Positions 8,946-18,567 are shown, numbered from the stretch's first letter. The stretch: 64,000 nucleotides of DNA from Prosthecobacter debontii (GCA_945862245.1 CAMAXN010000007.1:20583-84582), one strand, 5' to 3'. Translations and numbers: made by a program. The notes: generated by a model not told the origin, from the sequence alone.

Positions 8946-9040
8946 GATGTTTCCTTTACGTGGAGATAGTATTTTTTTTTACAGAGAAAGACCGTATATA
9001 ATTTCAAATCTCAGCAAAGCGTAATTTCCGTGTTAAACTT

Positions 9041-9667
9041 ATGGACAACATGAAATCGATATATCTCTCCGACATCGAAGCCATGGAAAAGTTCGCTCGC
9101 GCCCGCTTTGTGAATTCCCTTCCGGGGCCGAAGCCGATCTGCCTTGTCGGCAGTATCGATGCGGAGGGGCGCGTGAACCTCGCGCCGTTTTCGAGCGTCA
9201 CACACCTCGGCTCGAACCCGGCGCTTATAGGCATTGTCTCGCGACCGGACCTCGTTGAGAGGCATACGCTTTCAAACATTCTCGCCACCCAATCTTACAC
9301 CATCAACCACATTCACAGCGGCATCTTAGATGCAGCGCATCATTGCTCCGCCCGTTACCCTCGTGACATCTCCGAGTTCGCCGCCGCCGGACTTACGCCG
9401 CACTATGAGGGAAATGTGGCCGCGCCCTTTGTAGCGGAGTCTCGTATGCGTTTCGCATTGGAATTGGAGGAAACGGTTCCCATCGCATCGAACGGAACGA
9501 TCCTGATCGTTGGGAAATTAATTCTCGCGCAATTGCCGGAGAATCATTTCGGAGCCGACGGAGCCATTGATCTCACCGCGCTGGGTTCACTCGCATCCAC
9601 TGCGCTTGATACCTATTTTGAACTCAGTCCTCCCATGCGGCTGCCTTACGCAAAGCCGCGCCTCTGA
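9041..9667 (+). CDS. Flavin reductase-like FMN-binding protein
   Basis: 208 residues of the flavin reductase-like split beta-barrel family. The N-terminal RFVNSLPGPKPICLVGSIDAEG (quoted in part), NLAPFSSVTHLGSNPALIGI and the later RHTLSNILATQSYTINH match the FMN-binding pattern 'P.P..vv.t.d..G..NlapfS....v..dPp.v'. Such proteins reduce or bind FMN and often supply reduced flavin to a partner oxygenase; no partner is adjacent. An alternative ATG lies three codons downstream. The gene stands alone, followed by 277 bp without an evident gene. Confidence 0.85.
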   Translation: MDNMKSIYLSDIEAMEKFARARFVNSLPGPKPICLVGSIDAEGRVNLAPFSSVTHLGSNPALIGIVSRPDLVERHTLSNILATQSYTINHIHSGILDAAHHCSARYPRDISEFAAAGLTPHYEGNVAAPFVAESRMRFALELEETVPIASNGTILIVGKLILAQLPENHFGADGAIDLTALGSLASTALDTYFELSPPMRLPYAKPRL

Positions 9668-9944
9668 AAATTAATTGATATTTTTTTAAGGTGAACCTGA
9701 AGGGTTTGATCTTGTACGATTCCTAGTCGTGACAACGCCACGAAAAAAAGACACCTCATTATTAAGTCTGGTTTTTGCGTCTTTCCCTCAGTAACTGCGC
9801 CGAGCCCACCGGCTCTAACAATCAAGCCATTGCCACAAACACATCAAAGGCCAATGATCGCTTCGCTGTAAGGTCGCCGGAAACTATTCCCTGCGGCTTT
9901 TCATTTTGGTTGGATGGAATGTCAGTATAGTCTCAAATAACAGT
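9668..9944. other. Intergenic stretch without an evident gene
   Basis: No RNA gene, repeat or convincing ORF is visible. A 20-codon GTG ORF near 9729 has no family pattern and is not called. The last part presumably holds the promoter of the DsbD-like gene. Confidence 0.5.
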
Positions 9945-12002
9945 ATGCGTTACCTACTCGCCCTGCTCAGTACTGCCACGTTTCTCCATGCGGAAAAGCC
10001 AAAGTCTGTATCAACCTTGATCCCTGAGGTTACTGCAGTAGCTCCGGGCAAGCCTTTCACCCTCGCACTCAAGCTGGAGCATCCGGAAAACTGGCACAGC
10101 TACTACTTGAACTCCGGTGGAGTCGAGCTATCACCTTCCATCGAGTGGAAGCTGCCGCCTGGTGCCACGGCTGGCGATATCCAATGGCCAGTTCCCGATG
10201 TGAAAGAAGGATTCAACGGAAAAAGTTTCATTTACAATGGATCGACCGTCTTTCTCATTGAGATCACAGTACCCAGCTCGCTATCTGCGGGCGATACCTT
10301 GACCCTCAGCACCCACGCGAAGTGGCAGATCTGCGAGGATTCATGCATCGATGAGGAAGCCAAATTCACAATCAATCTTCCTGTGGCTATGACGGCAGTG
10401 ATTGATCCTAATCATATAGACCTTTTCAAGGCGGCACGAAACCGTATTCCGCCCACCCATCCCTCACCCGATGCGATCAGTGCCGGATCGATAAGAGATC
10501 GTCCTCAGGAGATTCAAATCCAAATCCCAAAAATGGAAAATCCGCCAACGGATTTTATTCCAAACCAGCCCTATCTGGAAGCTCTTTCCAATGGCGGAAA
10601 AGCGGAGATCAACGATAAAGGCATTCTACTCACCCTGAAGCGCAAGCTGATCGACCAGCTATTTGATACCGCAATACCCCAAGGAAACACAGTTTCGGGA
10701 ATGATCGTCGGAACTCAATCCTTCACGATTCCTGAAACGAGAATTTCCTCCCCACGCGCTCAGGCGGTATCGTTTTTGCAATTTCTCCCTATTCTCGGCG
10801 GAATGTTCATTGGCGGTCTGATCCTCAATCTTATGCCCTGCGTTTTCCCGGTAATCGGCTTGAAGATCATGGGCTTTGTGCAGCAAGCTGGTGAAAACCG
10901 ACGCTCAATCGCACTCCATGGCATGACGTTTACACTCGGTGTCATCGCCTCCTTTGCAGCGCTCAGCGGAATCCTTTTCGCACTCCGCGCCACTGCCCTA
11001 AGAAATGGCTCGGAGCTAAAAGGCTGGGGCTACCAACTCCAAGAGCCTTGGGTGGTCGTAATCCTGCTGCTGCTAATCTTCATCCTTGGGCTTAACATGT
11101 TCGGGCTCTTCGAAATCGGAACCTCGGCCACCTCGGTCGGCGGTAAACTGCAAAGCAAAACTGGTCACTCGGGTTCCTTTTTTTCAGGCGTGCTCGCCAC
11201 CGTCGTTGCCACGCCCTGCTCCGCGCCGTTTCTAGGAGTCGCGATCGGAGCTGCGATGGCGCTGCCAGCCCAACAATTTTTTCCCGCCTTCGGAGCCATG
11301 GCGATGGGTCTTGCAACGCCCTACCTCGTGCTCTCCTTGTTCCCGCATCTGGTGGGAAGACTCCCCCGCCCCGGCGCGTGGATGGAGTCGTTTAAGCAAG
11401 CCATGTCCTTCCTTCTTTTCGCCACCACAGGATACCTGCTTTGGGTCTATTCCGGCCTCATCGGACAGGAAAACCTGCTCGCCCCCCTGTTAGGGCTCAG
11501 CCTCATCGCGACAGCTGCTTGGATCTACGGCCGCTGGAACCTTCCCCATAAGTCAGGAAAAGTTCGTGCCGCCGCCCTCGCTGCCACCATTCTTTTCGCG
11601 ATTTCTGGGACCGTTATGGCACTGCCCAAGAAAGCAGAAAATCTCTGGGTGCCTTGGTCCGAGGAAACCGTCGAGGAACTCCTTTCCGATAATATCCCCG
11701 TGTATATTGACTTCACCGCACAGTGGTGTCTCACCTGCCAGGTTAACAAAAAAATTGCCTACACCGATGAGGTGATCGCCTTGGCTAAGGAAAAAGGCAT
11801 CGTATTCATGAAAGCTGACAAAACCCGTCCGAACCCCGCCGTGGAGAAAAAGCTCCAAGAACTCGACCGCTCCGCCATCCCAGTCAATGTCTTAATGAGC
11901 CCTGGCGAGGAACCCATTATTACACCGGAAACCCTCACGCCGAGTTATCTAAAGGAACTTTTCGGAAAGTTGCCCGACCTCGCTCCAGACAAGGATGAAT
12001 AA
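9945..12002 (+). CDS. DsbD-family protein-disulfide reductase
   Basis: 685 residues from the ATG at 9945, which gives a good signal peptide (MRYLLALLSTATFLHA). Domain order: a periplasmic DsbD-alpha-like domain with a conserved C-x4-C (ICEDSC, about residues 128-133); the membrane domain with the hallmark NLMPCVFPVIGLKIMGF and ATPCSAPFLG, whose cysteines relay electrons, and about eight helices; and a C-terminal thioredoxin domain with C595-L-T-C598 in FTAQWCLTCQ. Such proteins move reducing power from cytoplasmic thioredoxin across the membrane for disulfide repair or cytochrome c maturation, which fits the cytochrome gene at 31 kb. All three redox pairs are intact. Confidence 0.92.
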   Translation: MRYLLALLSTATFLHAEKPKSVSTLIPEVTAVAPGKPFTLALKLEHPENWHSYYLNSGGVELSPSIEWKLPPGATAGDIQWPVPDVKEGFNGKSFIYNGSTVFLIEITVPSSLSAGDTLTLSTHAKWQICEDSCIDEEAKFTINLPVAMTAVIDPNHIDLFKAARNRIPPTHPSPDAISAGSIRDRPQEIQIQIPKMENPPTDFIPNQPYLEALSNGGKAEINDKGILLTLKRKLIDQLFDTAIPQGNTVSGMIVGTQSFTIPETRISSPRAQAVSFLQFLPILGGMFIGGLILNLMPCVFPVIGLKIMGFVQQAGENRRSIALHGMTFTLGVIASFAALSGILFALRATALRNGSELKGWGYQLQEPWVVVILLLLIFILGLNMFGLFEIGTSATSVGGKLQSKTGHSGSFFSGVLATVVATPCSAPFLGVAIGAAMALPAQQFFPAFGAMAMGLATPYLVLSLFPHLVGRLPRPGAWMESFKQAMSFLLFATTGYLLWVYSGLIGQENLLAPLLGLSLIATAAWIYGRWNLPHKSGKVRAAALAATILFAISGTVMALPKKAENLWVPWSEETVEELLSDNIPVYIDFTAQWCLTCQVNKKIAYTDEVIALAKEKGIVFMKADKTRPNPAVEKKLQELDRSAIPVNVLMSPGEEPIITPETLTPSYLKELFGKLPDLAPDKDE

Positions 12003-12016
12003 AATCGCAATCGCAT

Positions 12017-12628
12017 CTACTCCCCACCCTTCAGCTTCTCGAAGAAACCGCAGATCAGGCTAATGCGCTCGCCGGGGGAGATGGTTTCCAGAAGTCTCTG
12101 GCGCAGATCCGGTTCGTGAACGAATTGCTGGGCGACGAGATCAGCCATGAGTCCGGGTTCTTCGGCCTGATCGAGAAGGGTGGCAACCCCCGCACGCACT
12201 TCCTCTGGCAGGTGGGCAACGCCGTCCTCGACGGTGCCGCGCAAGGTTACCATGGCTGCCTCCCCTTTCCTACCATCCATTTGTTTAGAAGGCACTGGCT
12301 CAATGAGGGCGCAGGGAAAGGGACTGTCATCCAGCCACTCGTTGAAGCGGACGCGTATGACCCCGTGTAGGAGAAGCTCGGAAGTGCCATCCTCCCGCTC
12401 GCGTGAAGCGCGAATCAATCCAGCGGTCCCAACAGGAGAAATCGTCTCTTTCTCCCCATCGTCACAAACGCGACCAACGGCGAAAATACAGTCCCCAGCG
12501 AGCGCCTCGGCAAGCATCAGGCGGTAGCGTTCTTCGAAAATAAAAAGCGGCAAACCACCTTGTGGAAAAAGGGTGCAATCGGGAAGGAGCATCACTCCGC
12601 ACTTCTGGGGAAGGTTTAGACCTTTCAT
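12017..12628 (-). CDS. LON substrate-binding domain protein (no protease)
   Basis: About 203 residues from the ATG at 12628 (MKGLNLPQKCGVMLLP). The sequence LLPDCTLFPQGGLPLFIFEERY is the classic start of the PUA-like LON N-terminal domain ('lP.v.lFPg..lpL.iFE.RY'), followed by AVGRV and the GTAGLIRASREREDGTSELLL block (quoted in part). There is no AAA+ or Ser-Lys protease domain. Stand-alone LON-N proteins are widespread and poorly understood; a substrate-recognition or RNA-binding role is suggested for the fold. It is convergent with the DsbD-like gene, 14 nt apart. Confidence 0.85.
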   Translation of the reverse strand: MKGLNLPQKCGVMLLPDCTLFPQGGLPLFIFEERYRLMLAEALAGDCIFAVGRVCDDGEKETISPVGTAGLIRASREREDGTSELLLHGVIRVRFNEWLDDSPFPCALIEPVPSKQMDGRKGEAAMVTLRGTVEDGVAHLPEEVRAGVATLLDQAEEPGLMADLVAQQFVHEPDLRQRLLETISPGERISLICGFFEKLKGGE

Positions 12629-12745
12629 CGTTTTTAATCTCGCACCACATTCTGTAACACGCAACCGCGAAGCTCACACTTCCGGTCATAACTCCGATCC
12701 CCGCACCCTTGCCAAAAGTGCCAACGAGGGATAACCTGCAAATTG

Positions 12746-13573
12746 ATGCGATTTCTGCCCATCGCCCTCCTGACCATACTGTCGTGCGCCTGCCGCCCGG
12801 CGATCCCCTTGGATACTGACCGCAAAATCAACCTGCGTCTGCCCGCCGTTTCCGTACCGCAGCCCACCGCACACACACCTTTCCAATCACTGCCTGCCCG
12901 CCCACCTTTGTTTTTTGTGAAAATGATCGGCGCAATCACCTTCAAGGGTGTGGCTTTCGATGCACGCAGCCACCGCCTTGCCGTGATCGACCAGTCACTT
13001 GGCCCCGGCTCGGCGTTTGGTTACGCTCGCGATGTATCCGATAAGCATGCCGCGCTGGCCGTGATGAACGCAGGATTCTTCACTCCAGAGGGTAACCCTC
13101 TTGGCTTGGTCGTATCGAACGGTCAACGCTCTGGCGCATGGAACTCCGCCTCCTCGCTCGGTTCCGGCATCTTCTGGGAAAACACTTCCGGCCAACTTTC
13201 CATCAAACGCCGTTCCTCCCATTCCGCATTCTCCGGTGCACGCGAACTCGTTCAAGCCGGCCCACTCCTAGTGGAAAACAACGGTCCCGTCAGTGGCCTC
13301 GATGCAGAAAAATCCGCGGTCCGTTCCATTCTCCTGACCGATGGCGGTACGCTCTGGTGGATCGGCATAACATCATCCTGCTCCCTCGCTAGACTCGCTG
13401 AAACGCTAGCCTTACAGTCACCCACCCCATGGACGATACGTCACGCGCTCAACCTCGACGGTGGGCGCTCCACCGATCTTTTTGTTTCAGCGAACATCGT
13501 GGGTGGACCTTTTGAGCGGCGCTCGGTCTTCAACCGCCCCGTCCGCAATTTCCTGATCCTGAGTGCGAGATGA
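12746..13573 (+). CDS. Phosphodiester glycosidase-like (NAGPA/DUF2233) lipoprotein
   Basis: 275 residues from ATG 12746. The N-terminus LLTILSCAC is a lipoprotein signal with Cys near 15. The body matches the NAGPA/DUF2233 fold: AVMNAGFFTPEGNPLGLVVSNG (quoted in part), AVRSILLTDGGTLW, and the signature LNLDGGRSTDLF, normally NLDGGGS. The human relative uncovers mannose-6-phosphate by cleaving a GlcNAc phosphodiester; bacterial members act on cell-wall or exopolysaccharide phosphodiesters. Substrate is unknown here. The second Gly of the motif is Arg, a mild departure. Confidence 0.85.
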   Translation: MRFLPIALLTILSCACRPAIPLDTDRKINLRLPAVSVPQPTAHTPFQSLPARPPLFFVKMIGAITFKGVAFDARSHRLAVIDQSLGPGSAFGYARDVSDKHAALAVMNAGFFTPEGNPLGLVVSNGQRSGAWNSASSLGSGIFWENTSGQLSIKRRSSHSAFSGARELVQAGPLLVENNGPVSGLDAEKSAVRSILLTDGGTLWWIGITSSCSLARLAETLALQSPTPWTIRHALNLDGGRSTDLFVSANIVGGPFERRSVFNRPVRNFLILSAR

Positions 13574-13608
13574 GTGTGAGATGGTTGGTGTCAAATTCGT
13601 CATGAAAC

Positions 13609-13989
13609 GTGTTTTGGAAGAAATATTACAAATCTATTTGTGATTCATCAATATCTCTCGTTTATGATAAAATACTTACTATCTGGATGCTCATATCCAT
13701 GCTGTTTGTATCCTGCGGATCCGTGAACGCAGTAAAAAGCGGCACTGCTAATGCCACCGAAGGCATTAGTAAATTTTCTCTCGCTGATCTCCGCCCTGCT
13801 AAGATTGATTTAGTCGAGGTTCGCGAAAAAGACCTCAAGGAAATGCCCCTCGGTAAAGACCGCGCCCTCGCATACGAGTGCAAGAAATACTTCTGGTCGT
13901 TCATCCCTCTAAATTTCAAGGAACCTGATCTACCTAGGATCGAGGAAGGCAAATTCGACGGCAGCCTTCTGCCACCCAAACCTCTCTGA
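13609..13989 (+). CDS. Small putative lipoprotein, unknown
   Basis: 126 residues if translation starts at GTG 13609. A hydrophobic stretch ILTIWMLISMLFVSCGS ends in a lipobox (LFVS-C, Cys36), so the product is probably membrane-anchored. An in-frame ATG at 13687 would leave only nine residues before that Cys, too few for a normal signal, so the longer start is preferred with low certainty. The mature part is charged and ends with a Pro-rich tail (GSLLPPKPL). No family is recognised. Confidence 0.55.
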   Translation: MFWKKYYKSICDSSISLVYDKILTIWMLISMLFVSCGSVNAVKSGTANATEGISKFSLADLRPAKIDLVEVREKDLKEMPLGKDRALAYECKKYFWSFIPLNFKEPDLPRIEEGKFDGSLLPPKPL

Positions 13990-14078
13990 GTTCCGGCTAA
14001 CCTCGGAAGACTTTTCCCTCACCCACTTTAGTAGTACTCGCCTACATTCTAAGTCTATTTTGCTCTAAATGCTTGGCT

Positions 14079-14468
14079 TTAAAAACCGATCAGCGTCAGC
14101 AACTCCTGATCGCTGAAACGATCCAGATAATTGGCAGCGGCGACAATCATCTCTTCTTCGGCGACAGCCTCGATCTCAACCCAATGGTCGGTATCATCGC
14201 TTACATCTGTAATGGACGGTGCGGTAATGCCTCGATTATCGGTTGGGTTTAGGGATACGAAAGCGGCGAGCACAGTACAGGCAACGGCAGCAACCCACGG
14301 CGAAAAACCGAGCAATTTCGGCCACCAAGGATCAGACTCGGGAAGTAGCCTCACGGCGCGTAGAACATCGTCAGCGAAACGGCCGTCTGCCTTGCGAAGC
14401 TCTGCCTTTCCAAGCAGTTCCCAAGTAGTATCCTTATTGTCCCAGTCATCCTGTTCGCTCATCTTCAT
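14079..14468 (-). CDS. Small single-pass membrane protein, anti-sigma-like layout
   Basis: 129 residues. An acidic N-terminus (SEQDDWDNKDTTWELLG) is followed by a helix with FADDVLRAVRLLPESDPWW and one membrane segment at about 56-72, then an acidic periplasmic tail ending DQELLTLIGF. This layout (short cytoplasmic helix, one TM, acidic tail) is seen in small proteins encoded beside ECF sigma factors, but no sigma gene lies next to it, so the role is open. Start could be ATG 14468 or 14462. No Shine-Dalgarno motif is visible. Confidence 0.6.
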   Translation of the reverse strand: MKMSEQDDWDNKDTTWELLGKAELRKADGRFADDVLRAVRLLPESDPWWPKLLGFSPWVAAVACTVLAAFVSLNPTDNRGITAPSITDVSDDTDHWVEIEAVAEEEMIVAAANYLDRFSDQELLTLIGF

Positions 14469-14594
14469 TATTCTACATTTATTGAAACACCCGTTCTATC
14501 AGAAAGTTTCGCAGAAATCTGCTTAACTGCCCCAATCCATCGGTAAGCGATGGATTCGCAGACGCAAACACCCTCTTACTTATAATTTGAAATT

Positions 14595-15347
14595 TCAAAC
14601 CCCGCGCCGGTCACCCCAGAGCCTGAGATGCAAGCGATCGGAGAAACGGAACCCCAGATCCCGGCAACGGCCAGCCAGCCAGTCGGCTTTTCTATCCAAT
14701 ACCTCCACCGTCCGCCCCTCGGGCATCAGGATCACCCGGCTTCCCCGAATCCCCGTTCCATTCATCAATTCGCTGATCTCTGAGATGTCACGCTCATCTC
14801 TCACCACGAATTTGAACCAAGCTTTACTCGTCACAGCTAGCCCGCAGAGAACAGTCGGCTTCAACCGTAAATCCTCGCCCATCCCGCTGTTCGCGAGCTT
14901 TGGGGAAACGTTGATTTGTCCGATCGCACTGATAAATTCCGCACCTGGTAGGATCGTGCCATTCGTCTCGATTTCAAAGAACCATTCCTCCAAATCCTCT
15001 CGTAAAGCGGCCATGAGTTGCACCAGATCTGCCTCCTGCAAAAGCGGCTCCCCCCCCGTAAGCACCACCCTTCGGCAACCGAAGCCCCTCACGATGCCCG
15101 CGACCTCGCTGGGAGTCATCGAGATAATTACATCCTCCTTACTGTGCTTTGCATAGCCAGGGTCGCTATCCTTTTCATGCTTCCACGACGTGCCCTTAAA
15201 ATTCCAAGTGTGATCCGTATCGCACCAGACGCAATGCAGATTGCAAAGTGACAGCCTTACAAACACTGCAGGCGCTCCCATACTCACACCCTCACCTTGG
15301 AGTGTGTGAAAAATCTCCGCTCCGTCCCCCAGCCGCGCCAACTTCAT
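14595..15347 (-). CDS. queE: 7-carboxy-7-deazaguanine synthase
   Basis: 250 residues, a radical SAM enzyme making CDG from 6-carboxytetrahydropterin in queuosine/7-deazaguanine synthesis. The cluster motif is C35-x3-C39-x2-C42 (CNLHCVWCDT), preceded by EIFHTLQGEGVSMGAPAVFV. VLTGGEPLLQ and ETNGT follow, both QueE signatures. Length is slightly above the norm, with an insert after CDTDHTWNFKG. The gene is divergent from pxpBC and 80 bp separate the starts. No other queuosine gene lies in the window. Confidence 0.93.
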   Translation of the reverse strand: MKLARLGDGAEIFHTLQGEGVSMGAPAVFVRLSLCNLHCVWCDTDHTWNFKGTSWKHEKDSDPGYAKHSKEDVIISMTPSEVAGIVRGFGCRRVVLTGGEPLLQEADLVQLMAALREDLEEWFFEIETNGTILPGAEFISAIGQINVSPKLANSGMGEDLRLKPTVLCGLAVTSKAWFKFVVRDERDISEISELMNGTGIRGSRVILMPEGRTVEVLDRKADWLAGRCRDLGFRFSDRLHLRLWGDRRGV

Positions 15348-15376
15348 ACGGAGTATTATGTTCTCTCTTCGCTGGG

Positions 15377-15401
15377 GTTGAAAGTTTAGAGTTTAATGTT
15401 T
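15377..15401 (+). repeat. Dispersed AT-rich heptad repeat, copy 2 (upstream of pxpBC)
   Basis: Heptads GTTGAAA, GTTTAGA, GTTTAAT and GTTT, read on the plus strand and ending about 26 nt before the pxpBC ATG. This copy lacks the CTTCCTTG head seen in copies 1, 4 and 5. Confidence 0.6.
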
Positions 15402-15427
15402 CTCGGCGATCCTGGCATCATACACGT

Positions 15428-17029
15428 ATGGGTTTGCACGCGCTCGGAGACACAGCCTGGCTTTTTTACGCAGGAGGATCCTCTTCTGAAAAAAAACTAG
15501 AACTCGTTCTCCACCTGCGCCAATTACTCGAGCGACACATGATCCGCGAGATCATCGATATCGTTTCCTCCTTCGACACCATTGCCGTGTATTTCGATCC
15601 CGCAGACGGACAGAAGGTACTCGACCACCTGACTTCCCTACACATCGAAAACTTTGTTGATAAGCGACCCTTACCAAAGCGCACCATAATCATCCCCGTG
15701 GTATACGGCGGCGCTGACCTCGAGGCACTGGCAAAAGCCAAAAAACTGAGCGTGGCCGAGATTATCAAGCTCCACGGCAAAGCTGAATTCACCGTGGCCA
15801 CAATCGGATTTTCGCCAGGCTTCCCTTACCTCCAAGGACTACCCGAGCAACTTTATCAGCCGCGCCACTCCAGCCCGAAACAGGTGGCGGCCGGATCAGT
15901 CGCAATTGCCGGCAACCAAGCCGGCATCTACCCCTTCGCTTCCCAAGGCGGATGGCATGTGATAGGCCGCTCGGATACGAAACTTTTTAATCCCGATCGC
16001 GAGCATCCGGCTCTCCTCCAACCCGGTGACAAGGTGCGCTTTGTGGAAACGGAAAGCATCGGGAGGTCCGAACACGAAACCCGAATGCCCGAGACTCTCA
16101 CTGATGACATTCTTGTCATCGAGCCGGGGGCTCTGAGTTCCATCCAAGATCACGGCAGATGGGGCCGGCAACACCTCGGTATCTCGCCCGGCGGAGCCGC
16201 CGACCTTGTGCTTGCCTCCATCGCCAATCGCCTTGTCGGCAATCTGGATAAAGCCGCCGTAATCGAATGTACGATGGCCGGCGCGGTGCTACAATTCAAC
16301 GTAGATGCTCGAGTATGCTGGGTCGGCTGGGCAGACGCATCCTCAGGAAAACCATATGAGATCAAGGCCGGCGAACGGATTGACCTCCGCAAACGCATGT
16401 GCCATCTCCGCGGCTATATCGCCGTGGCGGGTGGTGTTGATGTGCCGCAGGTGCTCGGCAGCCGCGCCACCGACCTGCGAGCGATTCTCGGAGGTCATCA
16501 AGGCCGCACACTGCAAGCGGGAGATGTCTTGCCCATCGGCAACGAAAAAACCGCTCCCGTTTCCAAAAAATGGCATGTCACCTGGCCTCACCCCGAAGGC
16601 TGCATGATCGAACTGCGCTATCTCCGAGGCATGCAGGCAGATTGGTTCAGCCAAAAATCTTTACGCTTATTTACGGAAAACTTCTATACTGTTAGCGCGT
16701 CCTGCGATCGAACCGGCACGCCCCTCAAGGGTGCCAAGCTCGAACTCAAGGAACCCCGCGAAATGATTTCGCAACCAGTCGTCTTCGGATCCGTGCAAGT
16801 CCCCCCGGACGGCCAGCCCATCGTCCTGATGAGCGAGCGCCAAACCATTGGCGGCTACCCTCAGATCGGCCACGTGATATCCGCTGACATTCCCAAACTT
16901 GCCCGCGCCTGGCCCGGAACCAAGGTGCATTTCCGCGAAGTCGATCTCAACGAAGCCCGCGATGCATGGAACGAACTCCAGTGCGACCTTGGCATTCTCA
17001 ACACCGGCCTGATGATGAAACTCACCTGA
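15428..17029 (+). CDS. pxpBC: 5-oxoprolinase subunits B and C, fused
   Basis: 533 residues from ATG 15428; the longer open frame upstream has no family similarity. Residues 1 to about 215 are PxpB (KipI-like): GFSPGFPYLQGLP, then QVAAGSVAIAGNQAGIYP, and GGWHVIGRSD. Residues about 225-533 are PxpC (KipA-like): PGALSSIQDHGRWGRQHLG and a VLGSRATDLRAILGG block. With PxpA the enzyme opens 5-oxoproline to glutamate using ATP, recycling a damage product. PxpB and PxpC are separate in many bacteria; here they form one chain. The stop overlaps the pxpA start by 1 nt (TGATG). Confidence 0.92.
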   Translation: MGLHALGDTAWLFYAGGSSSEKKLELVLHLRQLLERHMIREIIDIVSSFDTIAVYFDPADGQKVLDHLTSLHIENFVDKRPLPKRTIIIPVVYGGADLEALAKAKKLSVAEIIKLHGKAEFTVATIGFSPGFPYLQGLPEQLYQPRHSSPKQVAAGSVAIAGNQAGIYPFASQGGWHVIGRSDTKLFNPDREHPALLQPGDKVRFVETESIGRSEHETRMPETLTDDILVIEPGALSSIQDHGRWGRQHLGISPGGAADLVLASIANRLVGNLDKAAVIECTMAGAVLQFNVDARVCWVGWADASSGKPYEIKAGERIDLRKRMCHLRGYIAVAGGVDVPQVLGSRATDLRAILGGHQGRTLQAGDVLPIGNEKTAPVSKKWHVTWPHPEGCMIELRYLRGMQADWFSQKSLRLFTENFYTVSASCDRTGTPLKGAKLELKEPREMISQPVVFGSVQVPPDGQPIVLMSERQTIGGYPQIGHVISADIPKLARAWPGTKVHFREVDLNEARDAWNELQCDLGILNTGLMMKLT

Positions 17030-17757
17030 TGGAAACCATCGACCTCAACGCAGATCTTGGCGAAGGCGGCGCGCAAGACACGGCACTGATGGCGTTTGCT
17101 AGTTCAGTAAACATCGCCTGCGGCGGATATGCCGGTGATGATGAAAGCATCCAGCGTGCAGTGGAACTAGCCTTGCAGACACAGACCGCCATCGGCGCAC
17201 ATCCCGGCTACGAAGACCCACAAAATTTCGGTAGAAAGCCGATGAGTCTTGCCAATAGTGAAATCCGTAGTCTCATGCTGCGACAACTCGAAAGGTTCTT
17301 ACAAATCCATCCGCAGCTTCACCACGTAAAGCCGCACGGGGCTCTCTACAACCAGTCAAATCAGAACCAGGCTATGGCGGAAGCCCTCGTCGCCGCAATC
17401 GCTGAGTTACAACCTCATACTCTTCTCTACTGCCCTCCCCTAGGCGCACTCGCCACGGCAGCTACTCAGTGCAATCTCTCTATTTGTGGAGAAGGTTACA
17501 TAGATCGCCGCTATGGTAATGATGGTAGCCTTTGTCCGCGCACAGATGAGCGGGCGTTGATCGAGGATGTCAATGAAGCGGTAGCACAGGCTTTAAAAAT
17601 CGCTATCGAACGGTCTGTCACAACCCTCAACGGCGTCACCATCCCTTTGAAAGCCAAAACCCTTTGTGTCCACGGCGATGGTTACGATGCCGCAATACTG
17701 ATGAAACTTACCCACTCCTCTCTTAAAGAGGCAGGCATTAAGATCATGGCTCCTTGA
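17029..17757 (+). CDS. pxpA: 5-oxoprolinase subunit A (LamB/YcsF family)
   Basis: 242 residues from ATG 17029, set by the TGATG overlap with pxpBC. Family signatures are IDLNADLGEG at the start, SVNIACGGYAGD, AIGAHPGYEDPQNFGR, HVKPHGALYN and the late CVHGDGYDA. In place of the common FGR-R sequence the protein has FGRKPM. It completes the three-part ATP-dependent 5-oxoprolinase, so the pair is a self-contained operon. Confidence 0.94.
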   Translation: METIDLNADLGEGGAQDTALMAFASSVNIACGGYAGDDESIQRAVELALQTQTAIGAHPGYEDPQNFGRKPMSLANSEIRSLMLRQLERFLQIHPQLHHVKPHGALYNQSNQNQAMAEALVAAIAELQPHTLLYCPPLGALATAATQCNLSICGEGYIDRRYGNDGSLCPRTDERALIEDVNEAVAQALKIAIERSVTTLNGVTIPLKAKTLCVHGDGYDAAILMKLTHSSLKEAGIKIMAP

Positions 17758-17804
17758 TCTTCTAACACTTTTTCATCGTTTGGAGGTGATTTGTAATTAA
17801 ATTA

Positions 17805-18503
17805 TCAATCTGACATACCTACGCCTGTTACCCAGCACGCTCCATCAATAAAGCGGAATTGGATGTTTATACCGCAAAGCAATGCGCCGTAGATCTTGCC
17901 ATCGCCCTTCGGCGAGGTGGCGGGGCGGGGATCAAGCGAGAGAGACTCGGTGATGACTCGCTGTGAGCGCTCCGGCAGTTTTTCAAAATCCTCCTTTACA
18001 GCCTCTGCGACGATGACCTCCAGCATTGTGATCGGCTCGTAAGCATAGCCAGAAATCGCATCCGGAAAAGCTTCCGCGTAGGGAAGGTAGGGCTTTATAT
18101 CATACACAGGTGTGCCATCGACGAGATCGACGCCGGAAAAGTGCAGGACGGGTGGCTCCATGCCGTCCTCTGTGTCCGATGCAATGCGATCCAGTTTCAC
18201 TAGCGAAAGCCCGAGCCCGTTTGGACGGAAGGTCGATCGACTGGAGAAAACCCCCACCCTTTCGTTGCCACCAAGCCGTGGTGGCCTGACCGTGGGATGC
18301 CAGTTGCCTTGCTCTGTCTTGTGAAAACCGAAGATCAACCAAACATAGGAAAATCCATCCAGCCCGCGCACCGCCTCTGGAGAACGGTATTTAGGTAGGA
18401 GTTCCAGCGTTCCCCATGCGGAAGGACAGAGCCCGGGCTGACGAGGGACAGCGAATTTCTCCCCGAAACATGTTTGTAGAAACCCTATCGGCTCGATCTC
18501 CAT
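17805..18503 (-). CDS. trmO: tRNA (t6A37) N6-methyltransferase TrmO-like
   Basis: 232 residues of the TsaA/TrmO family, SAM-dependent beta-barrel enzymes that methylate t6A37 in tRNA-Thr. Signatures are MEIEPIGFLQTCFGEKFAVPRQPGL (quoted in part), LDGFSYVWLIFGFH, GVFSSRSTFRPNGLGLSLV and the DLVDGTPVYDIKPYLPY motif. Length is typical. It is convergent with pxpA, 47 nt apart, and lies downstream of the large lipoprotein gene on the same strand. Confidence 0.9.
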   Translation of the reverse strand: MEIEPIGFLQTCFGEKFAVPRQPGLCPSAWGTLELLPKYRSPEAVRGLDGFSYVWLIFGFHKTEQGNWHPTVRPPRLGGNERVGVFSSRSTFRPNGLGLSLVKLDRIASDTEDGMEPPVLHFSGVDLVDGTPVYDIKPYLPYAEAFPDAISGYAYEPITMLEVIVAEAVKEDFEKLPERSQRVITESLSLDPRPATSPKGDGKIYGALLCGINIQFRFIDGACWVTGVGMSD

Positions 18504-18567
18504 GGCGTTGCTTTGAAACGAAAAATTACCCTCGATCCGAACGGAGTGGAGGGATCTCTGTTGAAAG

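Noticed and set aside
15248..15427. A 60-residue N-terminal extension of pxpBC
   Set aside because: It reads through the repeat and overlaps the queE start on the other strand; family similarity begins at 15428.
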